Shown: positions 47,031 through 55,174, counted from the first letter of the stretch. The stretch is 64,000 nt of DNA from Bacteroidales bacterium (GCA_029210585.1 JARGFP010000021.1:1-64000); one strand, 5' to 3'. Program-made: numbers and translations. The notes: generated from the letters alone by a model not told the origin.

Positions 47031-47924
47031 ATGAAACAAAGATCCATCGCACTTTTCCTGGTGATCTTGATGCTCGGTTCCTGCGGAAATCGTAAAAAAG
47101 AAACGCTCCCGGTATCCTATGAAGAACCTGATCCTGATGAACTGGTGGTATCCGACGAAGCAATGGACGAAGTGATTGAAAATATCGCCAGTCCAATTGA
47201 AGTGGCTTCTCTTCTGAATGATCTGAATGTTCCCTTTTCGGTTTCCTACCTTGCCGATCCGGACAAAATGTCCTCCTACGCAACCAACTACGAGATGGCC
47301 TATTACCTTGGGGCACTCAGTTCTGACCTGGGATACCTGAACATGTACAACAAAACCGGTTCGGCCATCAATTACCTGGGCACCATCAACAAGCTCACCG
47401 AAGCCCTTGATGTGGGTCAGTTCTTCGATTTCGTCAAGATGAAGCGACTGGCCACCGGGCAGAACACGCTGGATTCACTGCTGTTTGTTTCGATGAACAG
47501 CTATAACCAGATGGATGATTATCTGAAAGCCACCAGCCGCGGAAATCTCAGCGCGCTGATGGTCTCCGGGGTATGGATCGAGGGGTTGTATCTTGCCACC
47601 CAGGTATATGATAAATCGGCAGTGGAGGAGATTCGTGATGTGATCGGACAGCAGAAGCTGATACTGAACAACCTGCTGATCATCATGGAAAAATACAAGT
47701 CGGATGATTATTTCGCCGTGTTGCTTGCAGATTATTACCTGATCAAGGACCAGTTCGACAATGTGAAAATCACTTATGAGATCGGGGAACCCAAAACCGT
47801 GGAAGTTGACGGCATGCTGATGGTGATCCAGGACGAAAGCAGTTCCATTGATATCCCGGAGGAAACCCTGTCGGAGATCATAAAAGTGACTGAGCTGATT
47901 CGCAACAAACATTTAAACATCTGA
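47031..47924 (+). CDS. Helical lipoprotein of unknown function
   Basis: A 297-residue protein with a lipoprotein signal (LMLGSCGN, Cys in GSC) and a mostly helical, acidic mature part. Conserved-looking stretches include YEMAYYLGALSSDLGYLNMYNK and VSGVWIEGLYLATQV. No catalytic motif and no family I can name. It starts 16 bases after the ABC transporter gene and ends four before the next, so it should belong to the same transcription unit and may be the periplasmic partner of the transporter. Confidence 0.65.
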   Translation: MKQRSIALFLVILMLGSCGNRKKETLPVSYEEPDPDELVVSDEAMDEVIENIASPIEVASLLNDLNVPFSVSYLADPDKMSSYATNYEMAYYLGALSSDLGYLNMYNKTGSAINYLGTINKLTEALDVGQFFDFVKMKRLATGQNTLDSLLFVSMNSYNQMDDYLKATSRGNLSALMVSGVWIEGLYLATQVYDKSAVEEIRDVIGQQKLILNNLLIIMEKYKSDDYFAVLLADYYLIKDQFDNVKITYEIGEPKTVEVDGMLMVIQDESSSIDIPEETLSEIIKVTELIRNKHLNI

Positions 47925-47928
47925 TCCC

Positions 47929-48360
47929 ATGAGAACATTCTACAATATACTGGCCATTGTGATGTTTCTCGGGACAACAGGGTTTTTGTCACAGGATACA
48001 TCGGATGAAGTGATGGAGTGTGCTGACAAGGCCGGGAAATCGGCTGTCTACCTGAAAGACTTCCAGGTGGAATTGCCGGCTGCCGAACCGGGTGAACGTC
48101 CGCCCATGTTCCGACAGGCACTGGTACTGCGCGGAAATAATATTTACCGTTTCAATCTCTGCAATCAACAGGGCGAGGCCGTGATCAGGATCTATGACAG
48201 TTCCCGCATGTTGCTGTCCTCTTACGATACCGCCTCCGGGGAGGAATACAACCCCATCCAGTTCCTCTGCCAGAAAACCGGTCCGTACAACATTGTGATC
48301 ACCTTCAAAAACGGCACCGCCGGTGAGGCGATCGGGATCATGAGTCATGTGAAACGGTAG
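47929..48360 (+). CDS. Small exported protein of unknown function
   Basis: A 143-residue protein with a signal peptide (1-22) followed by a beta-rich mature part: RQALVLRGNNIYRFNLC, EAVIRIYDSSRMLLSSY and YNIVITFKNGTAGEAIGIM. Two Cys (NLCNQQ and LCQKTG) could form a disulfide. It follows the lipoprotein gene by four bases, and together they close the signalling block. Unrecognised family. Confidence 0.6.
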   Translation: MRTFYNILAIVMFLGTTGFLSQDTSDEVMECADKAGKSAVYLKDFQVELPAAEPGERPPMFRQALVLRGNNIYRFNLCNQQGEAVIRIYDSSRMLLSSYDTASGEEYNPIQFLCQKTGPYNIVITFKNGTAGEAIGIMSHVKR

Positions 48361-48390
48361 CAGTTATTTGGCTGTTAAGTCCAATAACTG
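48361..48390 (+). terminator. Possible hairpin at the end of the signalling block
   Basis: CAGTTAT...TGG and CCAATAACTG pair over ten bases with one bulged T around a nine-base loop, starting right after the stop at 48360. No U tract follows, so a terminator is only possible. The 48391-48504 remainder shows no gene. Confidence 0.4.
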
Positions 48391-48504
48391 TGTTACGCTT
48401 GTTCTAAAATTGGTCATTTACAACAGTAAGCCCACATTTTTCAAACTGCGCAGCCTTGTTATTGAACTTTTTAGTTCAAACACATAGTTATATGGACAGG
48501 CTGG

Positions 48505-49548
48505 TCAGTGGCCCCCCATGAACTTCCTGATCCGCCAGCGCTGGAGAATACTCCACAACACAGCCCATTTATACCTTGCACCGGGCTTGAGCCCGAACAG
48601 GTAGAGGTGGCGGTTCAACTTCGTCCCGGGGCCCGGCAGTTCCGGTCCCAGGATCCGCTGCTCACAACGCGCTGCAAGCCTTTGCACTGCCTTGTTTTCT
48701 GAGACCAGCTCCCGGTATGGCTCCGGTACCTCCGCTGCAAACCAGCGTTCAGCCAGCAACAGGGCAATCCCGGCCATCCGCTCGAGTCCGAGGGAACGCA
48801 TTTTTTCAAGAATCTTTGCATGGTCGAGCTCCCACTGCTGCAGTGCCTCTGCCACATCGCGCAGCCAGAACAGCCTGAAAAACTGGTGCAGGCAGCCGTG
48901 GTACACCAGGTAGATGAAGGTGGTGGCCCGATCGAACACGACGAGCGCTTCGTTATGAAGTTCCACCCGTTCCGTCGCATCGCGGATCGCCGGTTCATCG
49001 GCACGCCGCAACAGTTCATGCACATAGATGCCGTAGTGCAACTCGATAAACATCCGCTGCTCCCGGTTGTAGAACCCGACATCCTTCTTGTACCGGGCGT
49101 AGATCCGCTCCTGCCGCGGGGTAAGCCTGCGCGGATAAGACTGGCTGTACCCGCAGCCTGTCAGCACACGGGCGGTCCGGTCTATATCGGCCCGGTTGAT
49201 CAACAGGTCGATATCGTTGCAATGACGCAGTCCCACATCCCCGTAAAGCATTTGTGCCAGCACCGAACCCTTCAGGGGAATGGCAACGACACCCTCCTGT
49301 TTCAGCAGTTGGATCAGTCGCGCCGTTTCGGCAGAGAGTTGCAACGAATGAAGGGTCTTTTGCTGCAACAGTTTTTTCCACTGTTCCTGCTGCTCCTCCG
49401 GAAGCTGCTCCCGCACCGCTGACGACAGAGGCATCAGGCGGTGTCGCTGAAACATCTGCAGCAGCCTGTCCGCATCGGTTCCCTCCGGCAGGGAGGTCAA
49501 CTCCCCCCGCAGTAAACGAAACAATACCTCTTGCTCTGTCGTGAACAT
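48505..49548 (-). CDS. Nucleotidyltransferase-family protein (NTP_transf_5 type)
   Basis: A 347-residue protein with the minimal nucleotidyltransferase motif KGSVLAQMLYGDVGLRHCNDIDLLI, where the two acids of NDID follow the GS pair. The C-terminal part is helical (about 180-345). In other species such proteins accompany RiPP, including lasso peptide, clusters and glycan clusters; pseudomycoidin has one. Here it is on the same strand as the cyclase, separated by a KilA-N gene. GC-rich codon use sets it apart from the AT-rich lasso genes, so membership of the lasso cluster is plausible but not certain. Confidence 0.7.
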   Translation of the reverse strand: MFTTEQEVLFRLLRGELTSLPEGTDADRLLQMFQRHRLMPLSSAVREQLPEEQQEQWKKLLQQKTLHSLQLSAETARLIQLLKQEGVVAIPLKGSVLAQMLYGDVGLRHCNDIDLLINRADIDRTARVLTGCGYSQSYPRRLTPRQERIYARYKKDVGFYNREQRMFIELHYGIYVHELLRRADEPAIRDATERVELHNEALVVFDRATTFIYLVYHGCLHQFFRLFWLRDVAEALQQWELDHAKILEKMRSLGLERMAGIALLLAERWFAAEVPEPYRELVSENKAVQRLAARCEQRILGPELPGPGTKLNRHLYLFGLKPGARYKWAVLWSILQRWRIRKFMGGH

Positions 49549-49668
49549 TCTTAATTTCGGTAATTTATCAATATATACTTTGCACTTGTGATTAGAATGG
49601 AGTATTCAGCTCTTTGAAAAGTGTATTGGTGGCCAGAAGCAAAACTCTTTCCATTAGATGAAAGATTA

Positions 49669-50445
49669 TCATTTAGTGAGATTTTTCAGATTTGAATTAT
49701 TAACCAAAGAAGTCATTTGAGTAATGGCGATCTGGTTAAGCTGCTTTAAACGTTGAGATTGGTTTAAGTCGTGCCTGATCAATAAGGCATTAATGCTTTC
49801 AAGATTAGATAGGACCACCAGTTGTTCCAGGGTTGCATAATCCCGCATATTGCCTTTAGCCTCCTGATTTTCCTCTCGCCAATTTGAGGCTGTCGTGCCA
49901 AAGAGAGCCATATTAAGTAAATCAGCTTCCGAAGCATATACCGACGAAGTTTGCTTTGCTGTGAGTTTACCAGGGATTAATCTTTCTTTAATGGCATCGG
50001 TGTGAATAATATAATTAACTTTTGCCAGGGTCCGTTGCAAGTTCCAATCGAGTTGATGGCGATCGTTTTCTTGCTGTTTTAATCGTTTGTATTCCTGAAT
50101 AAGGTATACTTTAAACTCGGCACTTATCCACATCCCAAATTCCAAGGCTATGTCAACATGTGCATATGTACCACCATAACGACCTGCTTTTGCCTTTACG
50201 CCTATCGCATTGGTCTTTTCGGTCCACTCTTTAACACTGATTTTGTAATTATTCAGACCGGCTTGATTTCTAATTGTGGCAAATTCGCCATAATTAAAAT
50301 CAGGATTATTAACAGATTCCCATACGCCAAGAAATTCAACTGTATTACGGTTTCTTAGCCAATCTGAAATAAAAAAATCACCATCTTTTTCCTGAATAAC
50401 TGCTATTCGGGTTCCTTTAACATCAATTTCTTTATTCTTTGTCAT
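49669..50445 (-). CDS. KilA-N domain protein, phage-type
   Basis: A 258-residue protein starting with a KilA-N domain (about 10-125): KGTRIAVIQEKDGDFFISDWLRN and GGTYAHVDIALEFGMWISAEFK. KilA-N is a DNA-binding domain found in phages, large viruses and mobile regions. The rest is helical. It is AT-rich and sits between the nucleotidyltransferase gene and the cyclase gene, on the same strand. It may be a late insertion in the cluster. No integrase or repeat boundaries are seen around it. Confidence 0.85.
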   Translation of the reverse strand: MTKNKEIDVKGTRIAVIQEKDGDFFISDWLRNRNTVEFLGVWESVNNPDFNYGEFATIRNQAGLNNYKISVKEWTEKTNAIGVKAKAGRYGGTYAHVDIALEFGMWISAEFKVYLIQEYKRLKQQENDRHQLDWNLQRTLAKVNYIIHTDAIKERLIPGKLTAKQTSSVYASEADLLNMALFGTTASNWREENQEAKGNMRDYATLEQLVVLSNLESINALLIRHDLNQSQRLKQLNQIAITQMTSLVNNSNLKNLTK

Positions 50446-50527
50446 AGCGCCATTTTAACATTCCAAATTAATCCTTTTCAGCATCTTGCACAAAAAATAT
50501 ATGTTTTCGCTGCCTCTGTACATATTC

Positions 50528-52417
50528 CTACCACCTGATCCCCGACCGGAACGTTCCCTCCCGTTCCATCTCCTGCAACAGCAAAATCTGCAGTGAGTTG
50601 AGAAACCCTACAGGATAAACTGGTTGCCTGAGGTTCCTGCGATTTTCAATTTTGCTCTGCCATTCAAGCATCCTTGCATAATCAAGATAATGATATCGAT
50701 TTTTTTCCTGCGACCTTTTTATAAGTTTCTCGATTGAATTATGATCTTCAATTATTCGTAATTGAAGTGACGGCAAGGTATTTCCAAATTTATCTTTCCG
50801 GGTCCTTATGCTTTCAGGGACTTTACCTTTCAACACCTCCCTGTAAATATACCTGTCTTCACCAGGCCTTGTTTTAAATTGTCTTGGCAATTGGTAATAA
50901 AATTCAATCAAATCCAGATCCAGTAAAGGATATAGATACTCGATATTAAAATAGCGTGCAGTATGATATGAAAATTCAAGGCGTTGCGAAAAAGCAGATG
51001 AGCTGAGACGCATCAACATATTCTCTTTCATACTTGATCCATTTTGTCCCATTCTCAGCTTTTTTGTCCGGTCTTTTAGTAGATTTGGATCTTTATAGAA
51101 CGAACTGACAGCAAAATTTTCCAGTCTTTTATTCACGATCTTGTTTGATATGCCTGGTTCATTGAGGAGCCACCTTCTGCTGACAGGAAAAACTTTCAAC
51201 AGTATGTATTTCAGGTTTTTTCTCAGGCTAGCCGTATTATTATTATGTAGAATAAAATTCCGCAAATCAGCCCACTCTGCTTCTGCAATCAACTCCTGAT
51301 AGAGGCCTGAATTCTTAGCTGTAATACCCTCATCACCTCCATGCCCTGAAAAAAGATAGCGTATATCCATATCTTTCACCGATTTCAACAACTGGTCAGA
51401 AAGCATATGATAGCTGCCTTGAGAGGGTCCTGACTGAATAAATATATCATTGCTCAATGAGTTCAAAACACCACTTCCCTCACCGGTAATGATAGAGTGC
51501 TCATCTGTACCCAAATAATCACAAACTTCCATTGAAAACTTTCTTTCATCTTTATAGGGAAACAAAGTGTTATGAAAAGATTCAGGCAAACCATGAGAAA
51601 ATGCGTGGAAAGGAACACCAGCATCCTGACATGCCATGTATAAGAGGCTTGAGATACCAGAAGAATCCAAACCCCCACTTAATTCAGAGCCTACAGAATC
51701 TAACGAAGACATTCGCTTCAATACAGCATTTTGAAGAAATTGAAAAAAAACTTTTACTTCATCTCCATGATATCCAACCGTAGAATCAGGTGTGCTCACC
51801 AAGTGCCAATACCTGGATTTTTTAATGTGAGTATTGTAATACAAGCGCTCTGCAGGCTCCAGTTTTCGAATGTTTTTGTAATAAGTTCGGAAAGATTCAG
51901 ATCGCGTTGCAGTAATGCAATCTGACAAATACATCTCATCAATTTCAAAAGAATCAATTTTTGTCAACGAGGCTATTTCTGTGGAGAAGGCAATAAAAGA
52001 AGTTGTTTCAAAATAATACAATGGTCTGGCTCCCAGCTGATCCCTTATCAGTACCAATTGATCATCAAACTTATCATAAACCGCAGCAACAAAATCTCCC
52101 CGCAATAATTGTGGATTATTAACAATCCTTTCAATTTGATGATAAGTAAAGCCTATATTTCTTTCGCTTTCTTGTTCTTTTCCGGATTCATCAAATCGAG
52201 CATTAATTGCTCCAAGGTATCGTTCATTTTCTATAATCGTACGCTCCTCTTCATCAATCAATCCGGATAATTTTTCAGCTGCCAATGCAAATCTATTAAC
52301 ATATGATCTTTGCATCTCCATAGATGCATCATAAGCGACAAGCATATTTTCAAGCAATCTTTTATCAACTTTTTGCTGCTTCTTCATTAATACCCCACAA
52401 AAAGATCGTATTGGCAT
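50528..52417 (-). CDS. Lasso peptide cyclase (asparagine-synthetase-like)
   Basis: A 629-residue asparagine synthetase homologue that should activate the side-chain acid of the precursor with ATP and close the isopeptide ring. The synthetase domain has the pyrophosphate loop ELSGGLDSSGIS (SGGLDS at 247-252), YLFSGHGGDEG and a C-terminal YPLLDLDLIEFYYQLP. The N-terminal part keeps the amidotransferase-like fold (LLRGDFVAAVYD, LGARPLYY) but does not begin with the Cys2 needed for glutaminase activity, as in lasso cyclases. The start at 52417 (MPIRSFCGVL) is preferred over the one at 52492, which would overlap the divergent kinase promoter. AT-rich. Confidence 0.88.
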   Translation of the reverse strand: MPIRSFCGVLMKKQQKVDKRLLENMLVAYDASMEMQRSYVNRFALAAEKLSGLIDEEERTIIENERYLGAINARFDESGKEQESERNIGFTYHQIERIVNNPQLLRGDFVAAVYDKFDDQLVLIRDQLGARPLYYFETTSFIAFSTEIASLTKIDSFEIDEMYLSDCITATRSESFRTYYKNIRKLEPAERLYYNTHIKKSRYWHLVSTPDSTVGYHGDEVKVFFQFLQNAVLKRMSSLDSVGSELSGGLDSSGISSLLYMACQDAGVPFHAFSHGLPESFHNTLFPYKDERKFSMEVCDYLGTDEHSIITGEGSGVLNSLSNDIFIQSGPSQGSYHMLSDQLLKSVKDMDIRYLFSGHGGDEGITAKNSGLYQELIAEAEWADLRNFILHNNNTASLRKNLKYILLKVFPVSRRWLLNEPGISNKIVNKRLENFAVSSFYKDPNLLKDRTKKLRMGQNGSSMKENMLMRLSSSAFSQRLEFSYHTARYFNIEYLYPLLDLDLIEFYYQLPRQFKTRPGEDRYIYREVLKGKVPESIRTRKDKFGNTLPSLQLRIIEDHNSIEKLIKRSQEKNRYHYLDYARMLEWQSKIENRRNLRQPVYPVGFLNSLQILLLQEMEREGTFRSGIRW

Positions 52418-52479
52418 AGCTAATTTTATCTTGTAAATCTGGTCACTCCGCACATATTCCTGAAAGCTTAAAATTACCT

Positions 52480-52487
52480 TATCTTTG
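52480..52487 (+). promoter_or_regulatory. -7 box of the lasso kinase-sulfotransferase unit
   Basis: TATCTTTG matches TAnnTTTG exactly. Transcription would start near 52494, which excludes the TTG at 52485 as the kinase start codon and favours the TTG at 52500. Confidence 0.55.
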
Positions 52488-52499
52488 CACAAAAAACAA

Positions 52500-53405
52500 T
52501 TGATCCATAATTATAAATACCTGGCATTCGGACTCAAAATACAATCTGAATTATGTTTTCCAGAATTACACTCTTCTGAATTTAAAGATCCGGATGTCCA
52601 AATCAGCTTTGGTAAAAATCCCAAAGAATTGACCGATATCAAATCTGTCGGGGTGCTTTTTCAGGCAAAAAAGAATGATTTTCTTTTCAGACTTGATACT
52701 GTTGGCTCCTTTAGGGTTCAAAATGGTAACAGCATCATTATTGAACCTTCCAAAAGTGCAACAGAAGAAGAGGTACGGTTATTCCTTCTTGGATCAGCCA
52801 TCGGGGCATTGTTACAACAGCTTGACCTGTTCACATTTCATGGGAGCACAGTTATAAAAGACGATATTGCTTATGTTATAGGAGGGAAAAGTGGCACAGG
52901 AAAATCAAGTCTTGCAGCCACGCTGTTAAACAAAGGTTTTCAATTACTGGCAGATGATATTTCAATTATAAAAAACATAAAAGGAATACCGATGGTTTAC
53001 CCAGGAATTCCACATTTAAAATTATGGGCTGATGTCATGGAAGCCTTGAAGCTGGATATAGAATCATATCCAAAGGTAAGGCCCCAAATTCTTAAATACC
53101 GAAAACCCGTCCTGCATAAATTCTCTAATAGTCCTCATAAGCTTGGATCTATCGTAATACTCAACACAAAAAACACATTAGATTTTGAAATAGAAGAAAT
53201 CAAAGGATCTAAAAAATTTGAACTGCTCAAAGAAAATACATACAGGTACCGATTCCTTGAGGGACTTGAAAAAACAAACGAACATTTTCATGCGGTAACC
53301 TTACTGGCTGGTTCATCTAATCTCTTTCTTATAAAGCGCCCAGGCACACCGTTACAATTATTTGACCTTGCAGATTTCTTTATCAAAAATATCGTTGATT
53401 CCTGA
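52500..53405 (+). CDS. HPr-kinase-like lasso peptide kinase
   Basis: A roughly 301-residue protein of the HprK-like group. It has FTFHGSTVI, the Walker A GGKSGTGKSSLAA, the second acidic motif LLADDIS, and MVYPGIPHLKLW, the order seen in HPr kinases and in lasso tailoring kinases such as that of paeninodin, which phosphorylates the C-terminal Ser of the peptide. The precursor encoded here ends in Ser. The N-terminus is uncertain: no ATG is available, and the TTG at 52500 is chosen from the promoter position. The sulfotransferase gene follows by 19 bases. Confidence 0.85.
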   Translation: MIHNYKYLAFGLKIQSELCFPELHSSEFKDPDVQISFGKNPKELTDIKSVGVLFQAKKNDFLFRLDTVGSFRVQNGNSIIIEPSKSATEEEVRLFLLGSAIGALLQQLDLFTFHGSTVIKDDIAYVIGGKSGTGKSSLAATLLNKGFQLLADDISIIKNIKGIPMVYPGIPHLKLWADVMEALKLDIESYPKVRPQILKYRKPVLHKFSNSPHKLGSIVILNTKNTLDFEIEEIKGSKKFELLKENTYRYRFLEGLEKTNEHFHAVTLLAGSSNLFLIKRPGTPLQLFDLADFFIKNIVDS

Positions 53406-53424
53406 GCCTGTTAATAATCACCCG

Positions 53425-54273
53425 ATGGAAAGAGACAACAGGAAAATAGTGTGGATTGCATCATACCCGAAATCCGGGAACACATGGTTCAGACTTGTGC
53501 TTTCACATCTTTTGGAAAAAAATGATATTCCACTAAATATTAACAATATATATTCTGCTTCAATTGCCAGTTCAAGAGTTCACTTTGATAATATTTCCGG
53601 CGTTTCCGGTTCCGATCTCACCTCTGAGGAAATCGATGCAATCCGTCCGGAAATATATAGGCGCATGGCAGTGGAATCTGAAGACCTGATCTTTAAAAAA
53701 GTCCATGATGCATGGACGATCAATGAGGCTGGAAAACAAATCTTCCCGACAGATATTACAAAGGCCGTCGTATACATGATCAGAAACCCGCTTGATGTTG
53801 CAGTTTCATATGCATTTCATTCCGGCACTAACTTTGCAAACATTATTGAGGATATGAGCAACAGTAAACATGCGTTGGCTGATAAACCCGGAAAGCTACA
53901 CAACCAACTCAGACAAAAACTTCTGAATTGGTCAGAACATGTAATAAGCTGGATTGATTCGTCCGGGATGCCGGTTAAAGTTATCCGATATGAAGATCTG
54001 ATAGAAAATCCTTTTAAGGAATTTAGTACCGCATTCAACTTTATCGGGATGAATTATGAAGCTGAGGACCTCATTCGGGCAATAAAAAATTCTGAATTTA
54101 GCAAAGTATCCCAACAGGAAGAAAAATTCGGATTCAAGGAAAAGCCTTTACAAATGAGCCTGTTTTTCAGAAAAGGAGAACCGGGTGATTGGAAGAACCA
54201 TCTTAGCGTTCAACTAGCGGATGAAATAAGGAAAAAGCACAGTGATATAATGAAAAGATTCAATTATTTGTGA
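53425..54273 (+). CDS. PAPS-dependent sulfotransferase
   Basis: A 282-residue sulfotransferase. The 5'-phosphosulfate loop is SYPKSGNTWFR (about 13-23), the 3'-phosphate site VVYMIRNPLDVAVSY (about 115-129), and the C-terminal RKGEPGDWKNHL matches the conserved RxGxxGDWKNxF motif. It transfers sulfate from PAPS to a hydroxyl. The ATG at 53425 is preferred over the start at 53362 inside the kinase gene. Between the kinase and the RRE gene, on the same strand, it is the natural candidate for decorating the lasso peptide at Tyr12, Thr or Ser, or the phosphate-bearing tail. Confidence 0.9.
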   Translation: MERDNRKIVWIASYPKSGNTWFRLVLSHLLEKNDIPLNINNIYSASIASSRVHFDNISGVSGSDLTSEEIDAIRPEIYRRMAVESEDLIFKKVHDAWTINEAGKQIFPTDITKAVVYMIRNPLDVAVSYAFHSGTNFANIIEDMSNSKHALADKPGKLHNQLRQKLLNWSEHVISWIDSSGMPVKVIRYEDLIENPFKEFSTAFNFIGMNYEAEDLIRAIKNSEFSKVSQQEEKFGFKEKPLQMSLFFRKGEPGDWKNHLSVQLADEIRKKHSDIMKRFNYL

Positions 54274-54311
54274 TAATCTAACATTTAAGACAATTACTTA
54301 CGTATTTTTTG

Positions 54312-54319
54312 TAAATTTG
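54312..54319 (+). promoter_or_regulatory. -7 box of the RRE-B2-precursor unit
   Basis: TAAATTTG is an exact TAnnTTTG match, 32 bases before the ATG at 54351. It suggests the RRE, B2 and precursor genes have their own transcript besides read-through from the kinase unit. Confidence 0.55.
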
Positions 54320-54350
54320 ATTGGGAGGAAAAGAAGCGCGAAAGGAAACC

Positions 54351-54653
54351 ATGAAGAAAAATAAAACAGAAAAGTTATCTGTTAATTCTGTTGTGCAAAG
54401 GAATCCTGCTCAGGAATTCTCCAAAATTGATGAAGAAATCATCATGCTCAATGTAAACAAAGGTGAGTATTATGCGTTAAACGACGTTGCCTCCAGAATT
54501 TGGGAAATGATCGACACACCTGTTCAAGTAAACGACCTTTTAAACAAATTGATTGAAGAGTATGAAATTGACACGCAAACATGCCAGCAAGATACGCTCA
54601 GATGCCTGGAAGATTTCAGAAATAAGTCAATCATTATCATTGAGAATGAATAA
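54351..54653 (+). CDS. PqqD-like RiPP recognition element (lasso B1 protein)
   Basis: A 100-residue PqqD-fold protein: VVQRNPAQEFSKIDEEIIMLNVNKGEYYALNDVASRIW contains the beta-strands that bind the leader, followed by the helical bundle (VNDLLNKLIEEYEID). In lasso systems the stand-alone B1 protein binds the leader and presents it to the B2 protease. It overlaps the B2 gene by eight bases. The ATG at 54351 is preferred over the upstream TTG at 54321, which lies next to the promoter box. Confidence 0.9.
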   Translation: MKKNKTEKLSVNSVVQRNPAQEFSKIDEEIIMLNVNKGEYYALNDVASRIWEMIDTPVQVNDLLNKLIEEYEIDTQTCQQDTLRCLEDFRNKSIIIIENE

Positions 54654-55032
54654 AAAGCTTTGGAAATACAGGAAACTGATCTGGCTGGTTGTAATTGTTT
54701 TTACTAAATACCAGATATTGAGAAGTTTTACAAGTGATAAAGCTTTTTTAAATTCAATTCGCCGGGAAAAAGAATCTTGTCGTTTACCTGATGAATCGAA
54801 CATGCAACCTTTTAAAAACTACTCCCGTCTAATTGATATTATAATCAATAAATTAGCTCCCTCATCAACCTGTGTCATCCGAAGTTTGGTAAAAAGGGAT
54901 GTTTTATCAAATTATGGATTAAAAACAGAGGTGTTTTTTGGTTTGTTAAGAAAAGATAATGAAATTCGTGCTCATGCCTGGCTATCAACTGAGCACGATC
55001 ATGGCTATTCAAAAGTATATAAAGTATCATGA
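54646..55032 (+). CDS. Lasso peptide B2 leader peptidase (transglutaminase-like)
   Basis: A 128-residue protein of the B2 type, the cysteine protease that removes the leader. The likely catalytic residues are C76 in STCVIRSLV, H110 in AHAWL and an Asp in TEHDHG (D118 is the candidate). The N-terminal 70 residues are helical with a hydrophobic stretch, as in other B2 proteins. It overlaps the B1 gene upstream and the precursor gene downstream by four bases (ATGA), so the three are translationally coupled. Confidence 0.9.
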   Translation: MNKKLWKYRKLIWLVVIVFTKYQILRSFTSDKAFLNSIRREKESCRLPDESNMQPFKNYSRLIDIIINKLAPSSTCVIRSLVKRDVLSNYGLKTEVFFGLLRKDNEIRAHAWLSTEHDHGYSKVYKVS

Positions 55033-55163
55033 AGCATAGGAAAGAAACTATAAAGAAAAAATGGAATCAACCAAAATTGGAATCAATTCCCTTTAAAAAT
55101 ACACTCACTGGAGGTTTCGTGGACACTCTTGCTGAAGATGCCACGTATTCACTCCCGTCTTAA
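55029..55163 (+). CDS. Lasso peptide precursor (A gene), 44 residues
   Basis: This short gene begins with ATGA overlapping the B2 stop and ends with TAA at 55161-55163. The leader is basic and shows the conserved lasso pattern W-x-x-P-x-L-x-x-I-x-F-x-x-x-T-x-G: WNQPKLESIPFKNTLTG, where Thr sits at -2. The predicted core after TG is GFVDTLAEDATYSLPS. Gly1 would supply the amine, Glu8 the acid for an eight-residue ring (Asp9 would give nine); residues 9-16 would form loop and tail. The C-terminal Ser and Tyr12 are candidate sites for the kinase and sulfotransferase. Placing the precursor last after B2 is unusual compared with A-C-B order. Mass and modification are predictions. Confidence 0.88.
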   Translation: MKHRKETIKKKWNQPKLESIPFKNTLTGGFVDTLAEDATYSLPS

Positions 55164-55174
55164 AACCCAAATTT

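Noticed and set aside
50528-52417. Asparagine synthetase of primary metabolism
   Set aside because: The N-terminal catalytic Cys at position 2 is lacking and the gene lies with RRE, B2 and precursor genes, so lasso cyclase fits better.
54274-54350. A second precursor peptide before the RRE gene
   Set aside because: The 77-base gap has no start codon followed by a lasso leader motif.
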